Numbered from the stretch's first letter, positions 18,411 through 27,683 are shown. The stretch is 64,000 nucleotides of DNA from Sphingomonas kyeonggiensis (GCF_014204495.1 NZ_JACHLN010000001.1:248001-312000), one strand, 5' to 3'. Translations and numbers: made by a program. Notes: generated by a model not told the origin, from the sequence alone.

Positions 18411-18817
18411 CCGGCTATTTCCCGATCACCATCTATCACAACCCCGATTGCGGCACCTCGCGCAACGCGCTCGCGATGATCGAGGCGGCGGGATATGTGC
18501 CGCAGGTCATCGAATATCGCAGCGCCGGCTGGGAACGCGCGCAACTGCTCGGCCTGCTGGCGGCGATGGGCGCGACGCCACGCGACGTGCTGCGCGAGAA
18601 GGGCACGCCGGCCGCCGAGCTGCGGCTGCTCGATCCGGCGACTTCGGACGAGGCCCTCCTTGAGGCGATGCTCGCCCATCCGATTCTCGTAAACCGTCCG
18701 ATCGTGACGACGCCGAAGGGCACCAGACTGTGCCGGCCTTCCGAGGTGGTGCTGGAGCTGCTCGACCGCGCGCCGGCCGAATTCGTCAAGGAAGACGGCG
18801 AGATCGTGCGCCGCTGA
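18407..18817 (+). CDS. arsC: Glutaredoxin-coupled arsenate reductase
   Basis: Reduces arsenate to arsenite using glutathione and glutaredoxin. The 136 residues start with a thioredoxin-like fold and the catalytic Cys15 in HNPDCGTSRN. VNRPIVTTPKGTRLCRPSE carries the arginines that bind the oxyanion in E. coli R773 ArsC. This is the glutaredoxin-linked class, not the thioredoxin-linked LMW phosphatase class. It is the last gene of the operon, and its ATG overlaps the aqpS stop. Confidence 0.95.
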   Translation: MTGYFPITIYHNPDCGTSRNALAMIEAAGYVPQVIEYRSAGWERAQLLGLLAAMGATPRDVLREKGTPAAELRLLDPATSDEALLEAMLAHPILVNRPIVTTPKGTRLCRPSEVVLELLDRAPAEFVKEDGEIVRR

Positions 18818-18868
18818 ACGGCTCTCCCCGCAAGGGGGTGGGATCTTCCATTTCGATTTTCGGGAAAA

Positions 18869-18943
<75 letters not shown>

Positions 18944-19047
18944 ACTCGCCCGAACGATCCGGCAGCGCCGGGTCCCAAGCGGGAGGCGCCTATGTGCTTG
19001 GGTGCGGGCGATTGTCAACCTGCTAATGGCCGGTTTATCGCAGGAAA

Positions 19048-19203
19048 ATGAGCAATACGGAAAAACAGGCCCGTTTAGCGGAGGCGCTGCGGGCCAATCT
19101 GCGCAGGCGCAAGGCGCAGGCACGCGAGCAGGCCGCTACCGGCGACCTGCTCGGCGATTCTGCCGCGCCTCAGAGCGAACCGAACCAGAGCGACAAGCCC
19201 TGA
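19048..19203 (+). CDS. Small basic hypothetical protein (51 aa)
   Basis: ATG 19048 follows AGGAAA closely and opens 51 codons to TGA 19201. The protein starts MSNTEKQARLAEALRANLRR. It is helical, strongly charged and has a polar Ser/Glu/Gln tail, with no membrane segment. I do not recognise a named family. Its last 34 bases overlap a small ORF on the other strand, so one of the two may not be real. Confidence 0.6.
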   Translation: MSNTEKQARLAEALRANLRRRKAQAREQAATGDLLGDSAAPQSEPNQSDKP

Positions 19204-19319
19204 GCCGTATCATAGGCATTGCGCATGATGGCGTGCGGCCCGACGAGATACATCGCCATCGTGACCGCACCTGCCAGGAACCACATCACCCGATGGGCGC
19301 GCACTTCGCTTCCAACCAT
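19170..19319 (-). CDS. Candidate small membrane protein (49 aa)
   Basis: ATG 19319 has GGGGA upstream at reasonable spacing. The 49 residues contain one hydrophobic segment (HRVMWFLAGAVTMAMYLVG). It overlaps the end of the M24 peptidase gene by 34 bases in another frame and could be coupled to it. Support is the ribosome binding site, the membrane segment and the lack of anything else in the gap. Homology is untested. Confidence 0.4.
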   Translation of the reverse strand: MVGSEVRAHRVMWFLAGAVTMAMYLVGPHAIMRNAYDTAQGLSLWFGSL

Positions 19320-21082
19320 ACCAACTCGTCCCCGCCCAGCTGCGGGCCCAAAATCCGCAGCACTTCAGCATGATAACTATCAAGCCAGCGGCGTTCCTGC
19401 TCGGTTAGCAAAGATGGTTTAATCAGCGTTCGCTCTATCGGCGCGAAGGTCAGCGTCTCGAACCCCAGCATTTGTTGTTCCGCACCCGAAATCAACTGCT
19501 TGGTGACCAGCACCAGATTCTCGATCCGGATGCCGAATTCCTGCGCTTTATAGTAACCGGGCTCGTTCGACAGGAACATGCCCTCGCGCAGTGGCTCAAG
19601 GCTCTGGCCGCCCGGATAATAGGGCTGGGCGATGCGCTGCGGGCCCTCATGCACCGACAGATACGAACCCACGCCGTGGCCGGTGCCGTGCCCGTAATCG
19701 AGGCCGACTTCCCAGAGCGGACGGCGGGCGAAACTGTCGAGCTGGGCGCCGGTGGTGCCGTCGGGGAAGATCGCGGTGGCGATGGCGATATGGCCCTTGA
19801 GCACGCGGGTGAAGCGGTCCTTCATCTCGTCGCTGGCCTCGCCAACCGGCATCACGCGGGTGACGTCGGTGGTGCCATCGGCGTACTGACCGCCCGAATC
19901 GACGAGATAGAGCTGACCGAGCTCGATCGGCAGGCTCGATTCATCGGTGACCTTGTAGTGCGGGATCGCCCCGTTCGGGCCGGTGGCCGAGATTGTGTCG
20001 AAGCTCAGATCCTTGAGCACGCCGGTCTGCTCGCGGAACCACTGGAGCTTGTCGGCGGCGGACATTTCGGTGAGGCCACCCTGGGGGGCGGTTTCCTCGA
20101 ACCATTTCAGGAAGCGGCTGAGCGCGGCGCCGTCACGCGCCTGGGCGGCCTTCTGCCCGGCGATCTCGGCCGGGTTCTTGATCGCCTTGGCAAGGATCAC
20201 CGGGTCGCGCAGCGCCAGCACCTTGGCGCCGCCGGCGTCGAGTGCATCGAACACCGCGGCGACGGCGCTTCCCGGATCGGCGGCGACACGCTTGCCGGCA
20301 AAGCCCTGGAGCGCCGGCGCGAAGGCAGTGCGGTCATGGATGCGAATCGCATTGCCGAGATGCTGACGGACTTCGTCGGTCACCTTTTCCGGCGCGACGA
20401 AGAAATCGGCGGTGCCGTCGGCGTTGACGATCGCATAGGCGAGCGCGACCGGCGTATGGCTCACGTCCGTGCCGCGGATGTTGAATGCCCAGGCGATCGA
20501 ATCGAGCGCGGAGAGGACGACCGCGTCCGCCTTCCGCTCGGCCAGCCAGTCGGCGATCTCGGCGCGCTTGGCGGGGGAGGACTTGCCGGCAAGGTCGTCG
20601 GACTGGACGGCGAGCGTCGCATCCGACGGCGCGGGCTTGTCCGGCCACACCGCGTCGATCGGATTGGTGTTGACCGCGACCAGCTCGGCGCCCTTCTCAG
20701 CCAGCGCCTTGCGGGCTTCCTCAACCCAGGCGCGAGTGTGCAGCCAGGGATCATAGCCGATGCGGCCACCATCAGGCGCATGGGCACCGAGCCAGGACGA
20801 GACGCTGGTGGCCGGCACGCCGACATATTCCCAATGATCGGCCGAGACCTGCTGGCGGACCTGGATCGTGTAGCGCCCATCGGTGAAGATCGCCGCTTCC
20901 TCCGGCAGCACCACAGCGGTACCGGCCGACCCCTGGAAGCCGGTCAGCCAGGCGAGGCGCTGGGCATAGGCGCCGACATATTCGGACATATGCTCGTCGG
21001 TAAGCGGCACGACGAACCCGTCGAGACGGTCGCGCTTCAGCTGCTCGCGAAGAGCCTTGAGGCGGTCGGCATAGCTGGACAT
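19286..21082 (-). CDS. Xaa-Pro aminopeptidase, M24 family
   Basis: Removes N-terminal residues from peptides with proline in position 2. From ATG 21082 (MSSYADRLKAL) it has 598 residues, the long three-domain aminopeptidase P form. LYLVDSGGQYADGTTDVTRV carries two metal-binding Asp residues. GHGTGHGVGSYLSVHEGP carries the His ligand, and FLSNEPGYY and GIRIENLV carry the Glu ligands. The frame stays open upstream to 21709, but that extension covers the divergent gene and is not believed. No signal peptide. Confidence 0.93.
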   Translation of the reverse strand: MSSYADRLKALREQLKRDRLDGFVVPLTDEHMSEYVGAYAQRLAWLTGFQGSAGTAVVLPEEAAIFTDGRYTIQVRQQVSADHWEYVGVPATSVSSWLGAHAPDGGRIGYDPWLHTRAWVEEARKALAEKGAELVAVNTNPIDAVWPDKPAPSDATLAVQSDDLAGKSSPAKRAEIADWLAERKADAVVLSALDSIAWAFNIRGTDVSHTPVALAYAIVNADGTADFFVAPEKVTDEVRQHLGNAIRIHDRTAFAPALQGFAGKRVAADPGSAVAAVFDALDAGGAKVLALRDPVILAKAIKNPAEIAGQKAAQARDGAALSRFLKWFEETAPQGGLTEMSAADKLQWFREQTGVLKDLSFDTISATGPNGAIPHYKVTDESSLPIELGQLYLVDSGGQYADGTTDVTRVMPVGEASDEMKDRFTRVLKGHIAIATAIFPDGTTGAQLDSFARRPLWEVGLDYGHGTGHGVGSYLSVHEGPQRIAQPYYPGGQSLEPLREGMFLSNEPGYYKAQEFGIRIENLVLVTKQLISGAEQQMLGFETLTFAPIERTLIKPSLLTEQERRWLDSYHAEVLRILGPQLGGDELVWLEAKCAPIG

Positions 21083-21166
21083 GGGATATACTCTATTGCT
21101 GGACTCTATGGGGCTGCTTTGCTCCGATATTCGGCAAAAGTCACACCCTGCGCTATCGCTTGGACA

Positions 21167-22231
21167 ATGACGCATTTCCCCCTGCCCCGCGCCGACCTGG
21201 CCACTCCCGCCCTGCTGCTCGACGTGGCGGCGATGGACCGCAACATCGCGGCGATGGCCGAATTCGCCCGGACGAGAGGCCTGGCGCTGCGGCCGCATGC
21301 CAAGACGCACAAGAGCAGCGAGATCGCCAAGCGGCAGATCGCCGCGGGCGCGGTCGGCATCTGCTGCGCCAAGCTGGGCGAGGCCGAGGCGCTGGCGGCC
21401 GACGGCGTGGGCGACATCCACCTGACCTCGCCGGTGGTGACAAGGGACGGGATCGCGCGGCTGACCGCGCTGGCGGGCAAGATCGGGCTTTCCGTGGTGG
21501 CGGATCATCCGGACGTGGTGCGGGCGCTGGCAGGGTGCGGAGCGACGATCTTCGTCGATGTCGACCCCGGCAAACATCGCACCGGCGTGACGTCCCCCGA
21601 AGCGGCGGTGGCGCTGGCGCGGACGATCATCGAAGCCGGGCTGCCGCTCGGTGGCGTGCAATATTATTGCGGATCGGAGCAGCACATCACGCACCTTTCG
21701 GACCGGCATGCCGCGATTTCGGAGAAGACCGATTATCTCCGCACGGTGCTGGCGGCACTGGCGGATGCGGGGTTCGCGATCCCGGTAGTGACCGGCGCGG
21801 GAACCGGCACCTTCGCGATCGATGCGGAGCTGGGGGTGCTGACCGAGCTGCAGGTGGGCAGCTATATCTTCCTCGACCGTGAATATCGCGATTGCGAGCT
21901 GGCCGGGCCGAGCTTCGAACAGGCGTTGTGGGTGGATTCCACGGTGGTCAGCGCGAACACGCCCGGCATGGTGACGATCGATGCGGGATTGAAGTCTTTC
22001 GCCACCGATGCCGGGGTGCCCGTGCCCTTGTCAGGCTCCGCGCGCTACGCCTTCATGGGCGACGAGCAGGGAGCGCTGTTCGGGGAAGCACTGCCGGCCC
22101 TGGCGGAACGGGTTACGCTCGTTCCGCCGCACTGCGACCCGACGGTGAACCTCTATGACCGCTATTGGCTGGTGGCGGGCGAGACGGTCACCGGCGCGTG
22201 GCCGGTGACCGCCAGGGGCCGTTCCACCTAG
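21167..22231 (+). CDS. DSD1-family PLP enzyme (D-threonine aldolase/D-serine dehydratase-like)
   Basis: A 354-residue fold-type III PLP enzyme. LATPALLLDVAAMDRNIAAM is followed by the PLP-lysine region LRPHAKTHKSSEIA. VDVDPGKHRTGV and VTGAGTGTF follow. A C-terminal VPPHCDPTVNLYDRY matches the His/Cys metal site that D-threonine aldolases and eukaryotic-type D-serine dehydratases use. Substrate (D-threonine, D-serine or a beta-hydroxyaspartate) cannot be fixed from sequence. It is divergent from the M24 peptidase. Confidence 0.88.
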   Translation: MTHFPLPRADLATPALLLDVAAMDRNIAAMAEFARTRGLALRPHAKTHKSSEIAKRQIAAGAVGICCAKLGEAEALAADGVGDIHLTSPVVTRDGIARLTALAGKIGLSVVADHPDVVRALAGCGATIFVDVDPGKHRTGVTSPEAAVALARTIIEAGLPLGGVQYYCGSEQHITHLSDRHAAISEKTDYLRTVLAALADAGFAIPVVTGAGTGTFAIDAELGVLTELQVGSYIFLDREYRDCELAGPSFEQALWVDSTVVSANTPGMVTIDAGLKSFATDAGVPVPLSGSARYAFMGDEQGALFGEALPALAERVTLVPPHCDPTVNLYDRYWLVAGETVTGAWPVTARGRST

Positions 22232-22248
22232 GCTTGGCCGATCGGGCC

Positions 22249-22563
22249 CTAGCGGCGGACGTAATAGCAGCGATGCTTGGCGCTGATCGTGCGATCGATC
22301 GCGCGGCCGCCAAAGGCACCGCCGACACCGCCGACCGCCGCACCGAGCAGGCCGTGGCCGATGATCGCGGGGCCAGCGAGCACGCCGACCGCGGCACCAC
22401 CGATCAGGCCGGCATGGCCCGGCGAGCGGCGGCACTTCTTGTAATAGGTCCGGCTCTTCGAGCTCTTGCCCTTGTAGTGACTCTGGGCCTGCGCCGCCTC
22501 GATCGGCATTGCGACGGGCATGGCCAGCGCGAGAGCGGCAGTGGCCGCAATGAGCTTACGCAT
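22249..22563 (-). CDS. Exported glycine-zipper protein
   Basis: A 104-residue protein from ATG 22563 with a signal peptide (MRKLIAATAALALAMPVAMP, ending near EAAQA). It has a glycine-rich hairpin (GLIGGAAVGVLAGPAIIGHG and GAAVGGVGGAFGG) typical of glycine-zipper/17 kDa-antigen-like envelope proteins. There is no lipobox Cys, so it is probably periplasmic or outer-membrane inserted. An ATG nine bases upstream (22572) is possible. Role unknown. Confidence 0.78.
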   Translation of the reverse strand: MRKLIAATAALALAMPVAMPIEAAQAQSHYKGKSSKSRTYYKKCRRSPGHAGLIGGAAVGVLAGPAIIGHGLLGAAVGGVGGAFGGRAIDRTISAKHRCYYVRR

Positions 22564-22661
22564 GATTTCCATCCCTTCCTTGATTCGATGCAGCAACAAC
22601 TTGCCTGGGTGCCGCGCGGTTGCATGAACTGAAAACAACAAGGTGTTCATGGGATCGTTCG

Positions 22662-23426
22662 ATGGATGCGGCGCATTGGACGGGCATGACAGGCGCCGGA
22701 ATCCCGACTCCGCGCGAGCGGCTGGGCAGTGCCGCGGGTGCGCTCGCTTTCGTGGCACTGCTGTTGTGGCTGCTGGTCAGCGGACTGGGCGTACGCCTGC
22801 ACATCATGCCGAACCCATCCATGCAGCTGGTCGACTTCACCCTGCCCCCGCCACCGCCACCCGAGCCCGAAAAGCCCCCCGCCCCCAAGCCCCGTGCACC
22901 CAAGGAGGAAGGCAAGGCCTCCCCGCCCAACAAGACCTCCCGCGCCACAGAGGTGGCGACGCCGGTGAAGACACCCCTCCCCCAGCCGATTCCCGCCGCG
23001 ACGATCCCGGCGCAGGGCAGCGATGCGAGTTCGGGTAGCGCGCCGATCGCCGGCCCGGGCACGGGATCGGGCGGGATCGGCGATGGCACCGGCAGCGGCG
23101 GGCGCGGCGATGGCGCGGGCGGTGGCGGCGGCACCGTGCTGCGGCTGCTCGAGGGCGACATCACCGGACGCGACTATCCCAAGGCGGCAGCACGTGCGGG
23201 CGCGCAAGGCACTGTCGGCCTGCGTTTCACCGTGGGGGTCAATGGCCGGGTGACCGACTGCGAGGTGACGCGATCCAGCGGCAATGCGGATCTCGACGCG
23301 ACCACGTGCCGGCTGATCCAGAAGCGCTTCCGCTATGCGCCAAGCCGCGATGCCAGCGGGCGGCCCTATGCCGATATAGTCACCGGCGAGCAGGTCTGGG
23401 AGCTGTACGACCGGCCCGATCGCTAG
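22662..23426 (+). CDS. TonB-family energy-transducer-like protein
   Basis: A 254-residue protein with one N-terminal membrane anchor (near LAFVALLLWLLVSGLGVRL). A proline-rich periplasmic linker follows (PPPPPPEPEKPPAPKP). A long Gly/Ser/Asp-rich spacer leads to a C-terminal TonB domain (DYPKAAARAGAQGTVGLRFTV to the YAPSRDASG region). No exbB or exbD is adjacent, so it may be an accessory TonB. ATG 22686 is an alternative start. The unusually long glycine-rich linker is notable. Confidence 0.85.
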   Translation: MDAAHWTGMTGAGIPTPRERLGSAAGALAFVALLLWLLVSGLGVRLHIMPNPSMQLVDFTLPPPPPPEPEKPPAPKPRAPKEEGKASPPNKTSRATEVATPVKTPLPQPIPAATIPAQGSDASSGSAPIAGPGTGSGGIGDGTGSGGRGDGAGGGGGTVLRLLEGDITGRDYPKAAARAGAQGTVGLRFTVGVNGRVTDCEVTRSSGNADLDATTCRLIQKRFRYAPSRDASGRPYADIVTGEQVWELYDRPDR

Positions 23427-24322
23427 CGTCCAAGCTTCTCCACCAGGAAATCGACAAACGCCCGCACCCGGGCCGGCCGGGTGGCGCCGCCGACATAGAC
23501 CGCGTGGATGTCCTCGCGGTCGCCCGGGTTGAACGGCTCCAGCAGGGAGACAAGCCGCCCGGCGGCGATATCCTGCGCCACGCTGAAGGTGCCGACCCTG
23601 GCGATGCCGACCGCCGCCAGCGCCAGCTCGGCAAGCGTCTCGCCATTGTTCGCCTCGATATTGCCGCCCACGGGCAGCGCATAGTCGCGCCCGTCGCGGC
23701 GAAACGGCCAGACCGGCTCGGCGCGACGGAAGTTGAAGTTGAGGCAATTATGCTCGTGGAGGTCCTCGGGAAGCTGCGGCGTGCCCATCCGCGCGAGATA
23801 GGCCGGGGCGGCGACGATAGAGCGCCCGGTCTCACCGATCTTGCGGGCAGTGAGCGCGCTGTCCGCCAGCGGGCCGAAGCGGATCGCGACATCGGCCCGG
23901 CCGCCGGCGACATCCTCCAGCGTGTCGCTCAGGCTGATATCGACGAGAATCCCGGGATGGCGCGTCACGAATTCGCCGAGCAGCGGCACGATCACCAGCC
24001 TGCCATGGGCCAGCGCCGCGCTTACCCGGAGACGCCCGCGCGGCGAAGCCTGGTCGGCGAGCTCCTCCTCCACCTCGGCGATATCGGCAAGGATGCGCTG
24101 GGCGGCATGGAGATAGGCATCGCCCTCCGGTGTGAGCGCCAGCCGGCGGGTGGTGCGGGTGATCAGCCGCACGCCCAGCCGCGCCTCGATCCGCCCGAGC
24201 GCACGGCTGACCGCCGAAGGGGTCAGGTCGAGCCGGCGCGCGGCAGCGGAGAGGCTCCCTTCGCGGACGGCGGTGACGAAGATCTCCATTTCGCCCGAGC
24301 GATCGGTCATGGCGCGCGTCAT
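23423..24322 (-). CDS. LysR-family transcriptional regulator
   Basis: A 299-residue LysR protein. The N-terminal helix-turn-helix is GSLSAAARRLDLTPSAVSRALGRIEARLG, and a periplasmic-binding-like effector domain follows. It is divergent from the MFS exporter gene at 24420, the usual arrangement for a regulator and its target. ATG 24310 (MTDRSGEM) is an equally good start. It ends in a four-base overlap with the convergent TonB-family gene. Confidence 0.92.
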   Translation of the reverse strand: MTRAMTDRSGEMEIFVTAVREGSLSAAARRLDLTPSAVSRALGRIEARLGVRLITRTTRRLALTPEGDAYLHAAQRILADIAEVEEELADQASPRGRLRVSAALAHGRLVIVPLLGEFVTRHPGILVDISLSDTLEDVAGGRADVAIRFGPLADSALTARKIGETGRSIVAAPAYLARMGTPQLPEDLHEHNCLNFNFRRAEPVWPFRRDGRDYALPVGGNIEANNGETLAELALAAVGIARVGTFSVAQDIAAGRLVSLLEPFNPGDREDIHAVYVGGATRPARVRAFVDFLVEKLGR

Positions 24323-24386
24323 TCATGAATCCAATGCACAGATGTTTCGCCTTTCAGGCGCCTACCGGAAGCATGAGCGCCAGTCC

Positions 24387-24406
24387 ATTTGTGTTGCCGC
24401 ACAAAT
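24387..24406. promoter_or_regulatory. 20-bp dyad upstream of the MFS gene
   Basis: A perfect inverted repeat, ATTTGTG, six bases, CACAAAT, ends 13 bases before the MFS start codon. A second palindrome, ATTCATGAAT (24321-24330), overlaps the regulator's start. The dyad is a candidate LysR binding site, or a site for another repressor. Confidence 0.6.
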
Positions 24407-24419
24407 CGGAGCTGCATCC

Positions 24420-25583
24420 ATGAGTCCCCGCCTCGCGCTCACTGCGCTTTCCATCGGTGCCTTCGGCATCGGCGTCACCGAATTCACCCCCATGGGCCTG
24501 CTGCCCGTGATCGCAGGCGACCTGGGTGTGTCGATCCCCACCGCCGGCCTGCTGGTCAGCGCCTATGCGATCGGCGTGCTGATCGGCGCGCCGCTGATGA
24601 CGCTGACCACCGGGCGGGTGCCCCGCCGGACGCTGCTGATCGCGCTGACCGCGATCTTCACGCTGGGCAATCTGATGGCCGCCTTCTCCGACAGCTACGC
24701 GATGCTGCTGGCTGCCCGGATCGTCACCTCCCTCAATCACGGCGCCTTTTTCGGCGTCGGATCGGTGGTCGCCGCCGGCCTGGTGGCGCCCGAGAAGCGC
24801 GCGGGTGCCATCGCGACCATGTTCATGGGCCTGACGATCGCGACGATCGGTGGCGTACCGCTCGCCACCTGGGCGGGCGAGGCGATCGGCTGGCGTGCGG
24901 TATTCGGCGCGATCGCGGCGATCGGCGTGGTGACGATGATCGCGCTGCGCCTGTTCGTCCCCGCCCTCCCGGCCGAGAAGGACGCCGACATGATGGCCGA
25001 GCTTCGCGTGCTCGGCCGCGGCCCGGTGCTCTTCGCGCTCGCGCTCACCATGGTCGGGTTCAGCGCGATGTTCACCGTGTTCACCTATATCGCACCGATC
25101 CTGCGCGAGGCGGCGCATGCCTCGACCTTCTGGGTCACGGTGGCACTGGTGATCTTCGGCATCGGCCTGACCGCGGGCAACTGGCTGGGCGGGCGCTATG
25201 CCGACAAGTCGGTGGAAGGCGCACTGATCACGATGACGGCGGCGCTGGCGGTGCTGCTGGTCGCCTTCGCCTTCGGCATGTTCTCGCTGCCGGTCGCGAT
25301 CGTGCTGATGCCGCTCTGGGGCGCTGCCAGTTTTGCCTTGGTGCCGCCGCTGCAGATGCGGGTGATGGACGCCGCGCATGAAGCCCCCAACCTCGCCTCG
25401 GCCATGAACATCGGCGCATTCAACCTGGGCAATGCGATCGGCGCGGCGCTGGGCGGCGAAGTGATCCGCGAGGGGATGGGCTATCCGGCAGTGTCGCTCG
25501 CCGCCGCGGCGATGGCGCTGGTCAGTCTCGCGATGGTGCTCAGCCCCAAGCTGGTGCGCCGGCGCGCGGCGGCGCTGGCCTGA
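24420..25583 (+). CDS. MFS transporter, sugar/drug efflux (AraJ/YdhP-like)
   Basis: A 387-residue, 12-span major facilitator protein. IGAFGIGVTEFTPMGLLPVIAGDLGV is the typical first helix of the DHA1 AraJ/SotB-like group, and PLMTLTTGRVPRRTLL is the loop 2-3 motif. GGAGC precedes ATG 24420. It is divergent from a LysR regulator that probably controls it. Substrate unknown; relatives export arabinose, purines or antibiotics. Confidence 0.9.
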   Translation: MSPRLALTALSIGAFGIGVTEFTPMGLLPVIAGDLGVSIPTAGLLVSAYAIGVLIGAPLMTLTTGRVPRRTLLIALTAIFTLGNLMAAFSDSYAMLLAARIVTSLNHGAFFGVGSVVAAGLVAPEKRAGAIATMFMGLTIATIGGVPLATWAGEAIGWRAVFGAIAAIGVVTMIALRLFVPALPAEKDADMMAELRVLGRGPVLFALALTMVGFSAMFTVFTYIAPILREAAHASTFWVTVALVIFGIGLTAGNWLGGRYADKSVEGALITMTAALAVLLVAFAFGMFSLPVAIVLMPLWGAASFALVPPLQMRVMDAAHEAPNLASAMNIGAFNLGNAIGAALGGEVIREGMGYPAVSLAAAAMALVSLAMVLSPKLVRRRAAALA

Positions 25584-25610
25584 CGACGGGGCGGGCGCTA
25601 GGAAGACGCG

Positions 25611-27683
25611 ATGACCGATCTTCCCAAGCCGCCCGTAGCCGCTACCCGCCCGCATAGCTTCACCGCGCACGGAGTCACGATCGAGGACCCCTGGGCCTGG
25701 CTCAAGGACCCCGCCTATCCCACCGTCACCGACAAGGACGTGCTTTCCTATCTCGAGGAGGAGAACACGTTCTTCCAAGCGGTGATGGATCCCTTGAAGC
25801 CGCTCTCCGATACGCTGTTCACGGAAATGCGCGGGCGGATCAAGGAAGACGAATCGACCGTGCCGCAGAAGGACGGCGACTGGTTCTACTGGACCGATTA
25901 CGAGACCGGCGGCGAATATCCGCGCTGGTGGCGCCGGCATGTGGATGGCGGCGAGGACGTGATGATCCTCGACGAACCGGCACTAGCCGCGGGCAAGGAA
26001 TATTTCCGGCTCGGCGCCTTTTCGGTGAGCCCCGACGGCAAGCTGCTTGCCTATGCCGTGGATGACAATGGCTCGGAGCGCTTCGAGGTCCGGGTGAAGG
26101 ATCTGGAGAGCGGCACGCTGCTGCCCGATGTGATCCCGGGCATGCTCTCCGAGATCGTCTGGACCGCGGACTCCAAGGGTTTCCTCTACGGCCTGGCCAA
26201 TGAGAACTGGCGGACCGACAATGCGCGCTGGCACGTGCTCGGCGAGCCGGTGGACAGTGATGTCGAGCTCTACAAGGAAGCGGACGAAGGCTATCGCGTC
26301 GGCGTGGGGGAGACCCAGTCGCGCAAATACCTGCTGATCTCGACCGGCGACCATGTGACGAGCGAAGTCTATCTGCTCGATCCCGCCGATCCTTCCAAGC
26401 CGATGGTCTGTGTCTCGCCGCGCAAGCCGGGCCGCGAATATGACGTGGACGAGCATGACGGGACGCTGTTCATCCACACCAACGATATCGACCCGCAGTT
26501 CCGGCTGATGACCGCTTCGGTCGACAAGCCCGGCGAATGGATCGAGCGGATCGGGCCGTCCGCGCATTTCTACATGACCGGCGTCACCTGCTTCGCCGAC
26601 TATTTCATCGTCGAAGGCCGCGAGGACGGGCTCGATCAGATCGAGCTGCACCGCTACGACCCCGCCATCGCTCCCGTCCGCCTGAAATTCCCCGAGGCGA
26701 GCTATGTCGCGGGGTTGGGCGACAATCCCGAATATGCCATGGACAAGCTGCGCATCGGCTATGAGTCGATGGTCACGCCGGGCACCGTCTATGACTATAG
26801 CGTCGCCACCGGCGAACTCGAGACGCTCAAGGTGCAGGAGATCCCGTCGGGCTATGACGGGAGCAAGTACCGCACCGAGCGGCTGAAGATCACGGCGCGG
26901 GACGGCACCCAGGTTCCGGTCTCGATCGTCTACCCCAAGGACTTCCCCCGGGACGGCAGCGGCAAGCTCTATCTCTATGCCTATGGCGCCTATGGCTACG
27001 CCATCCCGCCCGGCTTCTCGACCGGCCGCATCTCGTTCCTCGACCGCGGTGTCGCATTCGCCATCGCGCATATCCGGGGCGGCGATGACCTGGGGCAGCA
27101 ATGGTATCTCGACGGCAAGCTCGAGAAGCGGACAAACACCTTCAACGATTTCGTGGATTCCGCCCGGGGCTTGATAGGGGAGGGATTCACACATTCGGGC
27201 GGGATCGCGATTGCAGGGCGGTCCGCCGGGGGTGAACTGATGGGCGCGGTGGTCAATTCCGACCCCGAGCTCTGGGCCGCCGTCGTCGCCGACGTGCCGT
27301 TCGTCGACGTGCTCAACACCATGCTCGACGAGACGCTGCCGCTGACCCCGGGCGAATGGCCCGAATGGGGCAACCCGGTGGAGGACGCCGCGGCCTTCGC
27401 GCTGATCCGCTCGTACAGCCCGTACGACAACGTCACCGCCCAGGCCTATCCGCCGCTGTTCATCTCGGGCGGCCTCAACGACCCGCGCGTCACCTATTGG
27501 GAGCCCGCGAAATGGGCGGCGAAGCTGCGCGCCACCAAGACCGACGACAATGTGCTGGTCCTCAAGACCAACATGGGCGCCGGCCATGGCGGCAAGTCGG
27601 GCCGCTGGGAGAGCCTGAAGGAAGCCGCCGACGAAATGGCGTTCGTCCTCTGGCAGCTCGACGCCACCGAGCTGAAGGGCTGA
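25611..27683 (+). CDS. ptrB: Oligopeptidase B (S9 family)
   Basis: A cytosolic serine oligopeptidase that cuts after basic residues in short peptides. It has 690 residues. An N-terminal beta-propeller (for example RFEVRVKDLESG) precedes an alpha/beta-hydrolase domain. The nucleophile is Ser538 in GRSAGGELMGAV. HIRGGDDLGQQWYLDGKLEKRTNTFND is the oligopeptidase B signature rather than prolyl oligopeptidase. GLNDPRV and MGAGHGG carry the Asp and His of the triad. No signal peptide. Confidence 0.93.
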   Translation: MTDLPKPPVAATRPHSFTAHGVTIEDPWAWLKDPAYPTVTDKDVLSYLEEENTFFQAVMDPLKPLSDTLFTEMRGRIKEDESTVPQKDGDWFYWTDYETGGEYPRWWRRHVDGGEDVMILDEPALAAGKEYFRLGAFSVSPDGKLLAYAVDDNGSERFEVRVKDLESGTLLPDVIPGMLSEIVWTADSKGFLYGLANENWRTDNARWHVLGEPVDSDVELYKEADEGYRVGVGETQSRKYLLISTGDHVTSEVYLLDPADPSKPMVCVSPRKPGREYDVDEHDGTLFIHTNDIDPQFRLMTASVDKPGEWIERIGPSAHFYMTGVTCFADYFIVEGREDGLDQIELHRYDPAIAPVRLKFPEASYVAGLGDNPEYAMDKLRIGYESMVTPGTVYDYSVATGELETLKVQEIPSGYDGSKYRTERLKITARDGTQVPVSIVYPKDFPRDGSGKLYLYAYGAYGYAIPPGFSTGRISFLDRGVAFAIAHIRGGDDLGQQWYLDGKLEKRTNTFNDFVDSARGLIGEGFTHSGGIAIAGRSAGGELMGAVVNSDPELWAAVVADVPFVDVLNTMLDETLPLTPGEWPEWGNPVEDAAAFALIRSYSPYDNVTAQAYPPLFISGGLNDPRVTYWEPAKWAAKLRATKTDDNVLVLKTNMGAGHGGKSGRWESLKEAADEMAFVLWQLDATELKG

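Noticed and set aside
19472..22231. 919-codon plus-strand ORF covering the M24 peptidase region
   Set aside because: Only its last 354 codons (from 21167) are a real gene. The rest is antisense to the well-supported aminopeptidase and has no recognisable domain; such long shadows are common in GC-rich DNA.
24354..25940. 528-codon minus-strand ORF opposite the MFS gene
   Set aside because: His/Gln/Arg-rich nonsense typical of the antisense frame of a hydrophobic protein.
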